Assembly (NCBI RefSeq): GCF_030378205.1
Contig: NZ_CP127385.1
Span: 3,760,001 to 3,824,000, forward strand
From: Bradyrhizobium sp. NP1
GTDB taxonomy: Bacteria > Pseudomonadota > Alphaproteobacteria > Rhizobiales > Xanthobacteraceae
DNA: 64,000 nt
Reading direction: 5' to 3'
Below, piece after piece: positions 1 to 11,710 of the stretch. Under the pieces are notes generated by a model. That model ran no database searches. It was given only the letters and a program-made list of their open reading frames with translations, and was not told the DNA's origin. The stretch's first letter is position 1. Each line of letters opens with the position of its first letter. The position numbers were made by a program, and so were the translations under genes.

Positions 1-382
1 TGACGAAGTCCGAGCGCATGTCGGCCGGCCGGCGCAGCACCGCGCGCAGCCGGGCCATCAGTTCCTCGACCGCGAAGGGCTTTGCCAGATAGTCGTCGGC
101 GCCGCCGTCGAGTCCGGCGATGCGGTCAGCAAGCTCGCCGCGCGCGGTCAGCACGATGATCGGCACGCCCTCGGCCTTGGCCCGCAGCGTCGGAATCAGC
201 GAAAGGCCGTCGCCGTCGGGGAGCTGGCGGTCGAGCAGCACCGCGCGATGCAGGTCGCCGGAAATCACGTCCTTCGCCTCGGCCAGCGTCGGGACATGGT
301 CGACCACCATGTCATAGCCCTTCAGGGCCGAGGTGAGCGCCGCGGCCATTCCGGTTTCATCTTCGACGAGCAGAATTCGCAT
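1..382 (-). CDS. OmpR/PhoB-type response regulator, N-terminal part (cut by window edge)
   Basis: This is the receiver domain of a two-component response regulator, truncated at base 1, so only about the first 127 residues are visible. Starting at the ATG at 380-382 the protein begins MRILLVEDE and carries the usual receiver residues: the acidic pair E7-D8, the phosphoacceptor Asp in LLDRQLPDG (about residue 51), the Thr of VLTARGE and the Lys of LAKPF. The GGADDYLAKPF signature is typical of OmpR/PhoB regulators, so a winged-helix DNA-binding domain probably follows outside the window. A second in-frame ATG lies 9 bases upstream (start 391). The partner kinase is not in view. Sure of the family; target genes unknown. 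Confidence 0.88.
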   Translation of the reverse strand, partial: MRILLVEDETGMAAALTSALKGYDMVVDHVPTLAEAKDVISGDLHRAVLLDRQLPDGDGLSLIPTLRAKAEGVPIIVLTARGELADRIAGLDGGADDYLAKPFAVEELMARLRAVLRRPADMRSDFV

Positions 383-579
383 GCGAGGCATCCAGGTTCC
401 TGCGGCCAGTCCTAGCGGCCTAGCATTGCGGCTACCTTGCGGGAAAGCCCCGGCGAGTTGCGGCACGTTCACCGCGCGGAGCAGGGGTCTGCGATGCTGT
501 TTCGGCCTTTGACGGGGGAGGGAATTGTTGCGACAAAGCGCCGCTTGCCGCACCATGGACACAATCAGGGAGGCTGCCG

Positions 580-906
580 ATGATCTACGAAATGCGTGTC
601 TATCGTTGTCTGCCGGGCCGTTTGCCGGCGCTGATCAAGCGCTTCGACACCATCACGCTCAAATTGTGGGAGAAGCACGGCATCAAGCAGGCCGGGTTCT
701 TCACCACGATCGTCGGTGACTCCAACCAGGAACTGACCTATTTGCTCGCCTGGGAGTCGCTTGCCGAGCGCGAGAAGAAATGGACCGCGTTCCAGAGCGA
801 CCCGGAATGGATCGCGGCGCGCGCCAAGACCGAGGAAGACGGCCAGATCGTCGGCAACATCGTCAACCAGTTGCTGGCCCCGACGTCGTTCTCAGCGGTG
901 AAATGA
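580..906 (+). CDS. NIPSNAP family protein
   Basis: Small 108-residue protein of the NIPSNAP type, a ferredoxin-like alpha/beta dimeric-barrel fold. The opening MIYEMRVYRCLPGRLPAL and the later LAWESLAEREKKW are the family pattern. A good ribosome binding site (ggaggctg) sits just before the ATG. No catalytic residues are established for bacterial members, so the role is unknown. It stands alone between a divergently read response regulator and kdsA. Confidence 0.85.
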   Translation: MIYEMRVYRCLPGRLPALIKRFDTITLKLWEKHGIKQAGFFTTIVGDSNQELTYLLAWESLAEREKKWTAFQSDPEWIAARAKTEEDGQIVGNIVNQLLAPTSFSAVK

Positions 907-995
907 GGCTCCGCAACCCTGACATTCCCGGCTGAAATGGGCTTGATCGGCAGGATTCCACCGATATGGTCGCGGCCGAAAAAGGAAGCCGCCTC

Positions 996-1844
996 GTGAG
1001 CTCAACCCCGTCAGCAGCGCCGGTCGTGAACGTCGGATCGGTCAGGTTCGGCAACGATCTGCCGATATCGGTCATTGCCGGTCCGTGCCAGCTCGAGAGT
1101 CGGGCCCACGCGCTGGAGGTCGCCGCGGCGCTGAAGGAGATCGCGGCCAGGCTGAAGATCGGGCTCGTCTACAAGACCTCCTTCGACAAGGCCAACCGCA
1201 CCAGCGCCTCCGCCGCGCGCGGGCTCGGCCTTCACGCGTCGCTGCCGATCTTTGCCGAAATCCGTTCCTCGCTCGGCCTGCCCGTGCTCACCGACGTGCA
1301 CGAGGCCGTGCAATGCGCCGAGGTGGCGGAAGCCGTCGACGTGCTGCAGATCCCCGCCTTCCTGTGCCGCCAGACCGACCTGCTGGTTGCGGCGGCGGCG
1401 ACCGGCCGGGTCGTCAATGTCAAGAAGGGGCAGTTCCTCGCGCCGTGGGACATGGCCAATGTCGTCGCCAAGATCACCGGCGGCGGCAACGCCAACGTGC
1501 TCGTCACCGAGCGCGGCGCTTCCTTCGGCTACAACACGCTCGTGTCAGACATGCGGGCGCTGCCGATTCTCGCGCGCACCACCGGCGCGCCGGTTATCTT
1601 CGACGCGACGCATTCGGTGCAGCAGCCGGGCGGCAAGGGCGCCTCGTCCGGCGGCGAGCGCGAATTCGTGCCCGTGCTGGCGCGCGCCGCGGTCGCGGTC
1701 GGCGTCGCCGGCGTTTTCATCGAGACCCATCCCGATCCCGACCACGCCCCCTCCGACGGCCCCAACATGGTGCCGCTGCGCGAGTTCGAGGGGCTGCTGC
1801 GCCGCCTGATGGCATTCGACGCGCTCGCCAAGAAGGCGGGCTGA
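996..1844 (+). CDS. kdsA: 3-deoxy-8-phosphooctulonate (KDO-8-P) synthase
   Basis: Condenses phosphoenolpyruvate with arabinose 5-phosphate to KDO-8-phosphate, a precursor of the inner core of lipopolysaccharide. The family is shown by [10 protein letters not shown] near the N-terminus, [15 protein letters not shown], the GQFLAPWDM segment, [22 protein letters not shown] and FIETHPDPD near the C-terminus. I chose the GTG at 996 because an AAGGAAG ribosome binding site lies about 8 bases upstream and the length (282 residues) fits the family; an ATG at 966 would add 10 residues. The stop overlaps the next start (TGATG), so it is probably translationally coupled to the transporter gene. Confidence 0.93.
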   Translation: MSSTPSAAPVVNVGSVRFGNDLPISVIAGPCQLESRAHALEVAAALKEIAARLKIGLVYKTSFDKANRTSASAARGLGLHASLPIFAEIRSSLGLPVLTDVHEAVQCAEVAEAVDVLQIPAFLCRQTDLLVAAAATGRVVNVKKGQFLAPWDMANVVAKITGGGNANVLVTERGASFGYNTLVSDMRALPILARTTGAPVIFDATHSVQQPGGKGASSGGEREFVPVLARAAVAVGVAGVFIETHPDPDHAPSDGPNMVPLREFEGLLRRLMAFDALAKKAG

Positions 1845-3070
1845 TGCATCAGGCGACGCCCGGCGCGCGCGACCAGCGCCTGCCGCCGGTTCTCAATATC
1901 ATTGCGCTGGCGACCTTTGCGGCAAGCCTGTCGGCGCGTGCGCTCGATCCGGTGCTGCCGCATGTCGCGGACGATTTTTCGGTGAGCATCGCGACCGCCG
2001 CGAGCTTTGCCGCCGTGTTCGCCTTCACCTTCGCGGCCGTGCAGCCGTTGATCGGGGCGGCCGCCGACCTGTTCGGCAAGGCGCGGCTGATGATCATCTG
2101 TCTCGTGCTGCTCGGGCTTGCCAACATCCTCGGCGCGCTCTCGACCTCGTTTCCGCTTCTGTTCGCGACCCGCATCCTTGCGGGCGTCGGCGCCGGCGGC
2201 GTCTTCCCGGTCTCGCTCGGGCTGACCAGCGACCTCGTCGGTGCGGAGAAGCGCCAGGTCGCGATCGGGCGGACGCTCGCCGGCGCGATGACCGGAAACC
2301 TGCTCGGCGCGTCGGCCTCCGGCCTGATCGGCGACTGGCTCGGCTGGCGCGGCGTGCTCGCGGTGCTCGGCGCTCTCGTCGTTCTCTCCTCGATCGCGGT
2401 GGCGGCGGGTTTTCGCGGCGCCGATTTGAAGCGTCCGCCGCGCACCAATCTGTCTGCGCTACGCCACGGCTATCACACCATCTTCACCAACCCGAACGCG
2501 AAGTTTTGCTATTCCGCCGTCTTCATCGAAGGCTGCTGCGTGCTCGGGCTGTTTCCCTTCATCGCGTCGTTCCTGTTCGAGGGCGGCGAAACCTCGCTCT
2601 CGATCGCAGGCATCGTGATCGCGGGATTTGCGGTCGGCGGATTGTTCTACACGCTCTCCGTCTCGCGCTTCCTGCCACGGCTTGGCGTCAAGGGCATGAT
2701 GATCGCAGGCGCCACCCTGGTCGGGGTGCAGCTCATGGCCACGGCTTTTGGCCCGCCCTGGAAGGTGCAGGGGATCAACCTCCTGTTCATGGGCTGGGGC
2801 TTCTACATGATCCACGGCTGCCTGCAGGTCTTTGCCAGCGAATTGTCGGTCGAGGCGCGCGCGACCGCGCTGTCGCTGCATTCGTTCTTCTTCTTCATGG
2901 GCCAGACGATCGGTCCGATCGCCTACGGTTTCGGCCTGGCGCATGCCGGCAAAGTTGCGACCCTGCTGATCGCGGGGGCCGTGATGATCGCGCTCGGGTT
3001 TGCCTGCGCGCGGCTGTTGCGCCAGCGCGCGCCTGCGGACGCGGGAATGCGGCCGGACGTGAAGGCTTGA
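1844..3070 (+). CDS. MFS transporter (drug/metabolite exporter type)
   Basis: A 408-residue inner-membrane protein with about twelve hydrophobic segments, typical of the major facilitator superfamily. The loop after the second segment (GAAADLFGKARLM) is a variant of the MFS motif-A loop, and RILAGVGAGGVFPVSLGL resembles the family motif in the fourth helix. The ATG at 1844 shares its A with the kdsA stop, suggesting co-transcription. The substrate cannot be told from sequence; DHA1-type sugar or drug efflux is the nearest match. The following gene, queF, is convergent. Confidence 0.88.
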   Translation: MHQATPGARDQRLPPVLNIIALATFAASLSARALDPVLPHVADDFSVSIATAASFAAVFAFTFAAVQPLIGAAADLFGKARLMIICLVLLGLANILGALSTSFPLLFATRILAGVGAGGVFPVSLGLTSDLVGAEKRQVAIGRTLAGAMTGNLLGASASGLIGDWLGWRGVLAVLGALVVLSSIAVAAGFRGADLKRPPRTNLSALRHGYHTIFTNPNAKFCYSAVFIEGCCVLGLFPFIASFLFEGGETSLSIAGIVIAGFAVGGLFYTLSVSRFLPRLGVKGMMIAGATLVGVQLMATAFGPPWKVQGINLLFMGWGFYMIHGCLQVFASELSVEARATALSLHSFFFFMGQTIGPIAYGFGLAHAGKVATLLIAGAVMIALGFACARLLRQRAPADAGMRPDVKA

Positions 3071-3086
3071 GCCTGGAGATTTTGCG

Positions 3087-3539
3087 TCAGCCCCGGCCGC
3101 GATAGGGCGCGACACCCTGCTCGGGGACCCAGAGTCCCTTCGGCAGCCGGCCCGCCTGCCAGAACACGTCGATCGGGATGCCGCCGCGCGGATACCAGTA
3201 GCCGCCGATCCGGATCCATTTCGGCTTGATCTCGGCGGCGATGCGCTTGCCGATCATCACGGTGCAATCCTCGTGGAAGGCGCCGTGGTTGCGAAAGCTC
3301 GCGACATAGAGCTTGAGCGACTTCGACTCCAGCAGCCATTGGCCCGGCGCATAGTCGATCACGAGATGCGCGAAATCAGGCTGTCCCGTCACCGGGCAGA
3401 TCGAGGTGAACTCCGGCACGGTGAAGCGCACGAGATAGTCGGTGCCCTTTTGCGGATTGGGCACGCGGTCGAGCTGCGCCGCTTCGGGGGATGCCGGCCA
3501 CGCCACGGCGCGGCCGAGCTGTAGGGGATTTCGAGCCAT
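3087..3539 (-). CDS. queF: NADPH-dependent 7-cyano-7-deazaguanine reductase
   Basis: Reduces preQ0 to preQ1 in queuosine biosynthesis, in the cytoplasm. It is a short YkvM-type QueF of 150 residues. The hallmark [13 protein letters not shown] contains the thioimide-forming Cys (C48) and Asp (D55), and the later FHEDC carries the conserved substrate-binding Glu. I start it at the ATG 3537-3539, which has AGGA 8-11 bases upstream; in-frame ATGs at 3566 and 3590 would only add an unconserved tail. No preQ1 riboswitch could be recognised upstream. Confidence 0.93.
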   Translation of the reverse strand: MARNPLQLGRAVAWPASPEAAQLDRVPNPQKGTDYLVRFTVPEFTSICPVTGQPDFAHLVIDYAPGQWLLESKSLKLYVASFRNHGAFHEDCTVMIGKRIAAEIKPKWIRIGGYWYPRGGIPIDVFWQAGRLPKGLWVPEQGVAPYRGRG

Positions 3540-3631
3540 TTTTGGGTCCTGTCGAAAATCCGACATGGACCACGCGGGCGTCGCCGTCAACCGTCAGCGT
3601 GACGGCCGCAGGGGCAGGAGCATTCGCAACG

Positions 3632-3734
3632 CTAGAGTATGTTCGGTTCTGATGGAATCAGAACCGATGCTCTAGTTTCTTGTTTTGACGCGTTTTCTTC
3701 GCGCGAACCGGTACCCACTTCGCTCGAAAACGCT

Positions 3735-3738
<4 letters not shown>
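3632..3738. repeat. Compound palindromic intergenic repeat
   Basis: The first half is a hairpin with 11-base perfect arms (TCGGTTCTGAT, 3643-3653, and its complement 3657-3667, loop GGA) inside outer arms CTAGAG/CTCTAG. The second half has GCGTTTTC and GAAAACGC flanking an ACCGGTACCCACTTCG core. I recall similar units as a multi-copy intergenic repeat of Bradyrhizobiaceae. The last CTCTAG at 3733-3738 supplies the stop codon of the minus-strand gene that ends at 3735. Confidence 0.75.
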
Positions 3739-6153
<2,415 letters not shown>

Positions 6154-6278
6154 CGATCGCGCTCGATGAAGACGAGAGCGTGAGCCCTCGCTGATTGGCG
6201 TCCCGCGCCCCTGCCTGCATCTTGTCCGTCCCGACCGACACCCTAACTCAAGGGTTTCAGGAAGCAGGGAGGACAAAC

Positions 6279-7421
6279 GTGGCATCAGACAGCAAAACTG
6301 GGCTTCAATTGCGTTCGCTGATCAAAAAGAGCGGCGAACTCGAGATATCGCTGGTCGAGGTGCCGACCCCCGAACCCGCAGACGACGAAATCGTGGTGCG
6401 GGTCGAGGCGACGCCGATCAATCCGTCCGACCTCGGCCTCCTGGTCGGCGCGGCCGACATGACGACGGCGAGAGCCGCCGGCAGCAAGGCATCTCCCGTG
6501 ATCACGGCCAAGGTGCCGGAGGCCGCGATGCGGGCGATGGCGGCCCGGCTGGACGAGTCCATGCCGGTCGGCAATGAGGGCGCAGGCGTCGTGATCCGGA
6601 CCGGTTCGTCCGAAGCGGCGAAGGCGCTGATGGGCAAGACGGTCGCCATGATCGGCGGCGCCATGTATGCGCAGTACCGCACCATCAAGGCCCGCGACGT
6701 GCTGGTGCTGCCTGAAGGCGCGTCCGCGGCGGACGGCGCCTCGTGCTTCGTCAATCCGCTCACCGCGCTCGGCATGACCGAGACTATGCGCCGCGAGGGC
6801 CACAAGGCGCTGGTGCACACGGCGGCCGCGTCCAATCTCGGGCAGATGCTGAACAAGATCTGCCTGAAAGACGGCATTCCCCTCGTCAATATCGTGCGCA
6901 ACCAGGAGCAGGCTGACATCCTGCACAAGATCGGCGCCAAACACGTGGTCGATTCCAAGTCGCCCGGCTTCATGGACGAACTGACCAAGGCGCTGATCGA
7001 GACCGGCGCAACCATCGCGTTCGACGCGATCGGCGGCGGCCGGCTCGCAGGCCAGATCCTCACCGCGATGGAAGCGGCGATCAACAAGACGGCGACCACC
7101 TACAGCCGTTACGGATCGAACGTGCACAAGCAGGTCTATGTCTATGGCAGCCTCGATCCCGGGCCGATCGAGCTGAGCCGCAATTTCGGCATGGCCTGGG
7201 GCGTCGGCGGCTGGCTGCTGTTTCCGTTCCTGATGAAGATCGGCGCGGCGGATGGCGCAAGACTGCGCCAGCGCGTGATGGCGGAACTCAAGACCACCTT
7301 CGCCAGCCACTACGGCAAGGTCATCTCGCTGCAGGAGGCGCTCGACCTCGCCAACATCGCCGTCTACGCGAAGCGCTCGACCGGCGAGAAATTTCTCATC
7401 AACCCGAACAAGGGTGGATGA
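6279..7421 (+). CDS. Zinc-type alcohol dehydrogenase-like (MDR superfamily) oxidoreductase
   Basis: A 380-residue medium-chain dehydrogenase/reductase: N-terminal GroES-like domain (VRVEATPINPSDLGLLVG, then VGNEGAGVVIRTG) and a Rossmann domain (ALVHTAAASNLGQMLNKIC, then FDAIGGGRLAGQIL). The structural zinc Cys cluster of classical alcohol dehydrogenases is absent, so this is closer to quinone-reductase-like members. I chose the GTG at 6279 because a strong GGGAGGA site sits about 6 bases before it; the upstream ATG at 6195 lacks one. The substrate is unknown. Monocistronic, followed by a perfect 13-base inverted repeat. Confidence 0.82.
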   Translation: MASDSKTGLQLRSLIKKSGELEISLVEVPTPEPADDEIVVRVEATPINPSDLGLLVGAADMTTARAAGSKASPVITAKVPEAAMRAMAARLDESMPVGNEGAGVVIRTGSSEAAKALMGKTVAMIGGAMYAQYRTIKARDVLVLPEGASAADGASCFVNPLTALGMTETMRREGHKALVHTAAASNLGQMLNKICLKDGIPLVNIVRNQEQADILHKIGAKHVVDSKSPGFMDELTKALIETGATIAFDAIGGGRLAGQILTAMEAAINKTATTYSRYGSNVHKQVYVYGSLDPGPIELSRNFGMAWGVGGWLLFPFLMKIGAADGARLRQRVMAELKTTFASHYGKVISLQEALDLANIAVYAKRSTGEKFLINPNKGG

Positions 7422-7476
7422 GCGTCGCGAGAATAGACCCTTGCCTCGGCGCAGGCGAAAGGCCGTTCGCAAATGT

Positions 7477-7506
7477 ACGTCCGTGCAGGAGAACCTGCAC
7501 GGACGT
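7477..7506. other. Perfect 13-base inverted repeat
   Basis: ACGTCCGTGCAGG (7477-7489), loop AGAA, then its exact complement (7494-7506), beginning 55 bases after the dehydrogenase stop. No run of T follows on the plus strand, so it is not a classic intrinsic terminator. It could be a processing or stability stem, or a protein-binding dyad. Confidence 0.6.
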
Positions 7507-7681
7507 GCAGGGGAGACACGCGATGACTGATCTGGGCCCGTCAATTTTTGGCCGGGGCCGCCGCGTGAATCGGCTCTCCGCGAACGCAGTGTTTCCGAAT
7601 TTACCTGTTCATGCACTTGCATGTTTCCGCCGGCCTGGTCTAAGGGAGGTGGACCCCGGTCTTTTTCAAGAAGGATAGTCC

Positions 7682-8254
7682 ATGGCCAGCCCGCATCACA
7701 TCGTCACGCTCGTCGGCAGCATCCGCAAAGAAAGCTTTACGCTGAAGATCGCCAATGCCTTTGCGAAGCTTGCTCCGGCCTCGCTGAAGCTCGAGGTCAC
7801 CACGCTGCACGGCCTTTCCTTCTTCAACCAGGACCTGGAAGCCAACCCGCCGGCCGACTGGCTGGCGTTCCGGGAAAAGATCCAGAAGGCGAGCGGGGTG
7901 CTGTTCATCACGCCGGAATACAACCGCTCGATTCCTGGCGTGCTGAAGAACGCTATCGACGTTGCCTCGCGCCCCTACGGCAAGAGCTCGTTCCTCGGCA
8001 AGCCGACCGGGATTGTCTCCAATTCACCCGGTCCGCTTGGCGGCGTCAGCGCAGCCAAGCATCTGCAGAACATCCTGCCCGGCATCTCGGGGCCGATCCT
8101 CGGCCAGCCCGAGATCTACCTCACCGCTGTCGGCGACGCCTTCAACGACAAGGGCGAGCTGGTGAAAGAGCCGCTGCAGAAGGTGATCCAGCAATATCTT
8201 TCGGCTTTTGCCGCCTTCGTCGACCGGCAGATCCGCGCAAGCGCAGGCGCCTGA
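7682..8254 (+). CDS. NADPH-dependent FMN reductase family protein
   Basis: A 190-residue flavodoxin-like protein. The phosphate-binding loop (LVGSIRKES, near residues 10-18) and the flavin loop LFITPEYNRSIPGVLKNAI are the signature of the ArsH/ChrR/YieF-type reductases, which use NAD(P)H to reduce quinones, chromate or azo compounds via FMN. Substrate specificity cannot be read off. It begins at an ATG with an AGAAGGA site a few bases upstream. Single gene between the dehydrogenase and ftsB. Confidence 0.88.
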   Translation: MASPHHIVTLVGSIRKESFTLKIANAFAKLAPASLKLEVTTLHGLSFFNQDLEANPPADWLAFREKIQKASGVLFITPEYNRSIPGVLKNAIDVASRPYGKSSFLGKPTGIVSNSPGPLGGVSAAKHLQNILPGISGPILGQPEIYLTAVGDAFNDKGELVKEPLQKVIQQYLSAFAAFVDRQIRASAGA

Positions 8255-8401
8255 GGTCGAAGCACCGCGCCCACTTCTGCCTCTCGGGCATCGCCGGCAA
8301 GCCGTTCCGCGTTTGCCGGCGTCGGGTTTTTCAGATGCAGCGCGCGAGGGGGCGGGCGGTTATTAGGCCGCTATTAACCCCGTCGTCCGATCTTGGACGG
8401 C

Positions 8402-8725
8402 ATGGTTACGCGTGCGCGCCTCAAATCCTTCCTGACCGGGCTTGCCCTCTACACGATGGCGGCGTTGATGATCGGCTATTTCGGCATCAACGCCTATACC
8501 GGCAAATACGGCCTCAACGCTCGCCAGGAACTGGACCAGGAGATCATCGCGCTGACCTCCGAACTGGCGCGGCTCAAGCAGGAGCGCGCTGAGGGCGAAA
8601 AGCGGGTCTCGCTGTTGCGCACGGACCGGGTCGACCCTGACATGCTGGACGAGCGGGCACGCTACCAGCTCGACTATGCCAACCCGCACGACCTGGTCCG
8701 GATCAACAATCCGAAGCCGAACTAG
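8402..8725 (+). CDS. ftsB: Septum formation initiator FtsB/DivIC family protein
   Basis: A 107-residue bitopic protein: short cytoplasmic N-terminus, one membrane helix (about residues 10-27, ending IGYFGINAYTGKYG), then a coiled coil (ELDQEIIALTSELARLKQERAEGEKRV) and a conserved end (DPDMLDERARYQLDYANPHDLV). This is the DivIC/FtsB architecture; FtsB bridges FtsL and FtsQ in the divisome. The place between eno and pdhA is the common alphaproteobacterial order. I start at the ATG 8402; an in-frame TTG lies at 8393. Confidence 0.87.
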   Translation: MVTRARLKSFLTGLALYTMAALMIGYFGINAYTGKYGLNARQELDQEIIALTSELARLKQERAEGEKRVSLLRTDRVDPDMLDERARYQLDYANPHDLVRINNPKPN

Positions 8726-8900
8726 TGGTCCTCATCCGTCGACACCAATAAATTTCAAAAAGCTGCAACAGGGTGTTCAAAAATGTCGTGCTGCGTTGCA
8801 GTGCGGCATGGCCAAAATCACTGCGACAACACGCAATCCTTTCGCGCGGGTTTGACTTGAGTTAGAGAGGGCAAACCACTCTCTCAACATCGGAATTGCC

Positions 8901-9923
8901 ATGGCCGCTCCCAAGAAGCCCGACGTCAAAGAAAAAGGTCAGGACAAGGGGAACGGCTCGCCGCCCGAATTTTCACGAGATCAGGAGCTCAAGGCGCTGC
9001 GCGACATGCTGCTGATCCGGCGCTTCGAGGAGAAGGCCGGCCAGCTCTACGGCATGGGCGCGATCGGCGGCTTCTGCCATCTCTATATCGGCCAGGAAGC
9101 CGTCGTCGTCGGCATGCAGATGGCCCTGAAGAAGGGCGACGAGGTCATAACGGGATACCGCGATCACGGTCACATGCTGGCCTGCGGCATGGACCCGAAG
9201 GGTGTGATGGCCGAGCTCACGGGGCGCCGCGGCGGCTACTCCAAGGGCAAGGGCGGCTCCATGCACATGTTCTCCTTGAAGGAGAACTTCTACGGCGGCC
9301 ACGGCATCGTCGGCGCGCAGGTGTCGCTCGGCACCGGCCTTGCCTTCGCCAACCGCTACCGCGGCAATGATTCCGTGAGCCTTGCCTATTTCGGCGACGG
9401 CGCCGCCAACCAGGGCCAGGTCTATGAAAGCTTCAACATGGCGGAGCTGTGGAAGCTGCCCGTGGTCTATGTCATCGAGAACAACCGCTACGCGATGGGC
9501 ACCTCGGTGACGCGCTCCTCGGCGCAGACCGATTTCTCCAAGCGCGGCGCCTCCTTCAACATCCCCGGCAAGCAGGTCGACGGCATGGACGTGCGCGCGG
9601 TCAAGGCTGCGGGCGAGGAGGCGATCGCCTGGTGCCGCGCCGGCAAGGGTCCGTACATCCTGGAAATGCAGACCTACCGCTATCGCGGGCATTCGATGTC
9701 CGACCCGGCGAAGTACCGCACGCGCGAGGAGGTCGAGAAGGTTCGCCACGATCAGGACCCGATCGAGCAGGTGCGTAACCGCCTGCTCGCGGCAAAGGTG
9801 AGCGAGCAGGATTTGAAGGCCATCGATGCGGAGGTGCGCGAGGTCGTCAACGCGGCCGCGGATTTCGCGCAGCACGATCCGGAGCCCGATCCGTCCGAGC
9901 TCTACACCGACGTCTATCGCTAG
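8901..9923 (+). CDS. pdhA: Pyruvate dehydrogenase E1 component, alpha subunit
   Basis: With PdhB it forms the heterotetrameric thiamine-diphosphate E1 that decarboxylates pyruvate and acetylates the lipoyl groups of E2. The 340-residue protein has the TPP motif GDGAANQGQVYESFNMAELW ending in ENN, and the phosphorylation-loop region YRYRGHSMSDPAKYR known from mitochondrial E1 alpha. First gene of the pdhA-pdhB-(DUF5076)-pdhC-lpd cluster. The 175-base gap upstream probably holds the promoter; I could not define its boxes with confidence. Confidence 0.96.
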   Translation: MAAPKKPDVKEKGQDKGNGSPPEFSRDQELKALRDMLLIRRFEEKAGQLYGMGAIGGFCHLYIGQEAVVVGMQMALKKGDEVITGYRDHGHMLACGMDPKGVMAELTGRRGGYSKGKGGSMHMFSLKENFYGGHGIVGAQVSLGTGLAFANRYRGNDSVSLAYFGDGAANQGQVYESFNMAELWKLPVVYVIENNRYAMGTSVTRSSAQTDFSKRGASFNIPGKQVDGMDVRAVKAAGEEAIAWCRAGKGPYILEMQTYRYRGHSMSDPAKYRTREEVEKVRHDQDPIEQVRNRLLAAKVSEQDLKAIDAEVREVVNAAADFAQHDPEPDPSELYTDVYR

Positions 9924-10003
9924 AGACCTGCAGGCGCGGACCTGCTCCGCGCGTCAAACGAACTTCGCGAAAGCGAACCTGAAGAGTGATTTTGGGAGCG
10001 GAT

Positions 10004-11398
10004 ATGCCCATTCAAGTTTTGATGCCCGCGTTGTCGCCGACCATGGAGAAGGGCAACCTTGCGAAATGGCTGAAAAAGGAAGGCGAGGCGATCAAGTCCG
10101 GCGATGTGATTGCCGAGATCGAGACCGACAAGGCGACCATGGAGGTCGAGGCCACCGACGAGGGCACGCTCGGCAAGATCCTGATTCCCGAAGGCACCGC
10201 CGACGTCGCGGTCAACACGCCGATCGCGACCATCTTGGCCGATGGCGAAAGCGCGGCCGATCTCGCCAAGGTCTCCGCGCCGGCCAAGCAGGAAAAGGCG
10301 GCGGAGCCCGCAGCCCCGGCTGCGGCCAAGGCCGAGGTGCCGACGGCCACCTTCAAGGCGCCGTCCGCGCCGCAGACCGTCTCCGAACCCGATCCTGAAG
10401 TCCCTGCTGGCACCGAGATGGTGACGATGACGGTGCGCGAGGCGCTGCGCGATGCCATGGCCGAAGAGATGCGCCGCGACGGCGACGTCTTCGTCATGGG
10501 CGAGGAGGTCGCCGAATATCAGGGCGCCTACAAGATCACGCAGGGCCTGTTGCAGGAGTTCGGCGCGCGCCGCGTGATCGACACCCCGATCACCGAGCAC
10601 GGTTTTGCCGGCATCGGCGTTGGTGCGGCGATGGCGGGCCTGAAGCCGATCGTCGAGTTCATGACGTTCAACTTCGCCATGCAGGCGATGGATCAGATCA
10701 TCAACTCCGCGGCCAAGACGCTCTATATGTCCGGCGGACAGGTGCAGTGCTCGATCGTGTTCCGCGGGCCCAACGGCGCCGCGGCGCGCGTCGCCGCCCA
10801 GCACAGCCAGGACTATTCCTCCTGGTACTCGCACGTTCCGGGCCTGAAGGTGATCGCGCCGTACTCGGCGGCTGACGCCAAGGGTCTGCTGAAGGCCGCG
10901 ATCCGCGACCCCAACCCGGTGATCTTCCTCGAGAACGAGGTGCTGTACGGGCATTCCGGCGAAGTGCCGAAACTCCCTGATTACGTCATCCCGATCGGCA
11001 AGGCGCGCATCGTCCGGTCCGGCCAGCACGTCACCCTCATCTCCTGGTCGAACGGCATGACCTACGCGCTGAAGGCTGCCGAGGACCTTGCCAAGGAAGG
11101 CATCGAGGCCGAGGTGATCGATCTGCGCACGTTGCGCCCGATGGATACCGAAACGATCGTTGCCTCCGTGAAAAAGACCGGCCGCGCGGTTTGCGTCGAG
11201 GAAGGCTGGCAGCAGAGCGGCGTCGGCGCCGAGGTCGCTGCCCGCATCATGGAGCACGCCTTCGATTATCTCGATGCGCCGGTGGCGCGGGTGTCGGGCA
11301 AGGACGTGCCGATGCCCTATGCGGCCAATCTTGAAAAGCTCGCGCTGCCGTCGGCTGCCGAGGTCGTCGAAGCGGCGAAAGCCGTTTGCTACCGGTGA
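10004..11398 (+). CDS. pdhB: Pyruvate dehydrogenase E1 component, beta subunit, with N-terminal lipoyl domain
   Basis: A 464-residue E1 beta subunit with an extra lipoyl domain at its N-terminus: [17 protein letters not shown] and the lipoylation site [13 protein letters not shown] (Lys43), then an Ala/Pro-rich linker to about residue 135, then the transketolase-like domain ([30 protein letters not shown], a C-terminal domain with [15 protein letters not shown]). E1 beta subunits carrying a lipoyl domain are known in rhizobia and relatives. The ATG at 10004 follows GGGAGCG; a GTG at 9986 would add six residues. The lipoyl domain is nearly the same protein sequence as that of pdhC. Confidence 0.95.
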   Translation: MPIQVLMPALSPTMEKGNLAKWLKKEGEAIKSGDVIAEIETDKATMEVEATDEGTLGKILIPEGTADVAVNTPIATILADGESAADLAKVSAPAKQEKAAEPAAPAAAKAEVPTATFKAPSAPQTVSEPDPEVPAGTEMVTMTVREALRDAMAEEMRRDGDVFVMGEEVAEYQGAYKITQGLLQEFGARRVIDTPITEHGFAGIGVGAAMAGLKPIVEFMTFNFAMQAMDQIINSAAKTLYMSGGQVQCSIVFRGPNGAAARVAAQHSQDYSSWYSHVPGLKVIAPYSAADAKGLLKAAIRDPNPVIFLENEVLYGHSGEVPKLPDYVIPIGKARIVRSGQHVTLISWSNGMTYALKAAEDLAKEGIEAEVIDLRTLRPMDTETIVASVKKTGRAVCVEEGWQQSGVGAEVAARIMEHAFDYLDAPVARVSGKDVPMPYAANLEKLALPSAAEVVEAAKAVCYR

Positions 11399-11402
11399 GC
11401 GC

Positions 11403-11708
11403 ATGAGCGGTCCCAAGGAGCAGCCTGTGCCTCCCGATGTCGTCGGGCGCGGCGACGCGGTCGAGGTGTTGCGCGCCTTCGTCGTCGATGGCGGGCTGTC
11501 GATCGCGTTCCAACGCGCCTTCGAGGAGCCTGACATGTGGGGCCTGCTGCTCGTCGACATCGCCCGCCACGCCTCGCGCGCCTATGCGAGCGAGAGCGAA
11601 TTTACCGAAGACGAGGCGCTGTCGCGCATCGTCGAGATGTTCGAAGCCGAAATCGCGCGGCCGTCCGACCCGGGCAGCACTCTGCCGCGGTCGCAACAAG
11701 GTCACTGA
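11403..11708 (+). CDS. DUF5076-like small protein inside the pdh operon
   Basis: A 101-residue acidic cytoplasmic protein with no signal peptide or membrane helix, placed 4 bases after pdhB and 2 bases before pdhC. The core [42 protein letters not shown] resembles DUF5076 proteins, a family without known function. The tight spacing argues for co-transcription and a role tied to the dehydrogenase complex, which is inference only. Coding use matches its neighbours. Confidence 0.75.
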   Translation: MSGPKEQPVPPDVVGRGDAVEVLRAFVVDGGLSIAFQRAFEEPDMWGLLLVDIARHASRAYASESEFTEDEALSRIVEMFEAEIARPSDPGSTLPRSQQGH

Positions 11709-11710
11709 CA

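Noticed and set aside
1085..1843. Plus-strand reading frame inside kdsA in another phase
   Set aside because: It runs antiparallel in composition to the true kdsA frame and gives Arg-rich sequence without any domain.
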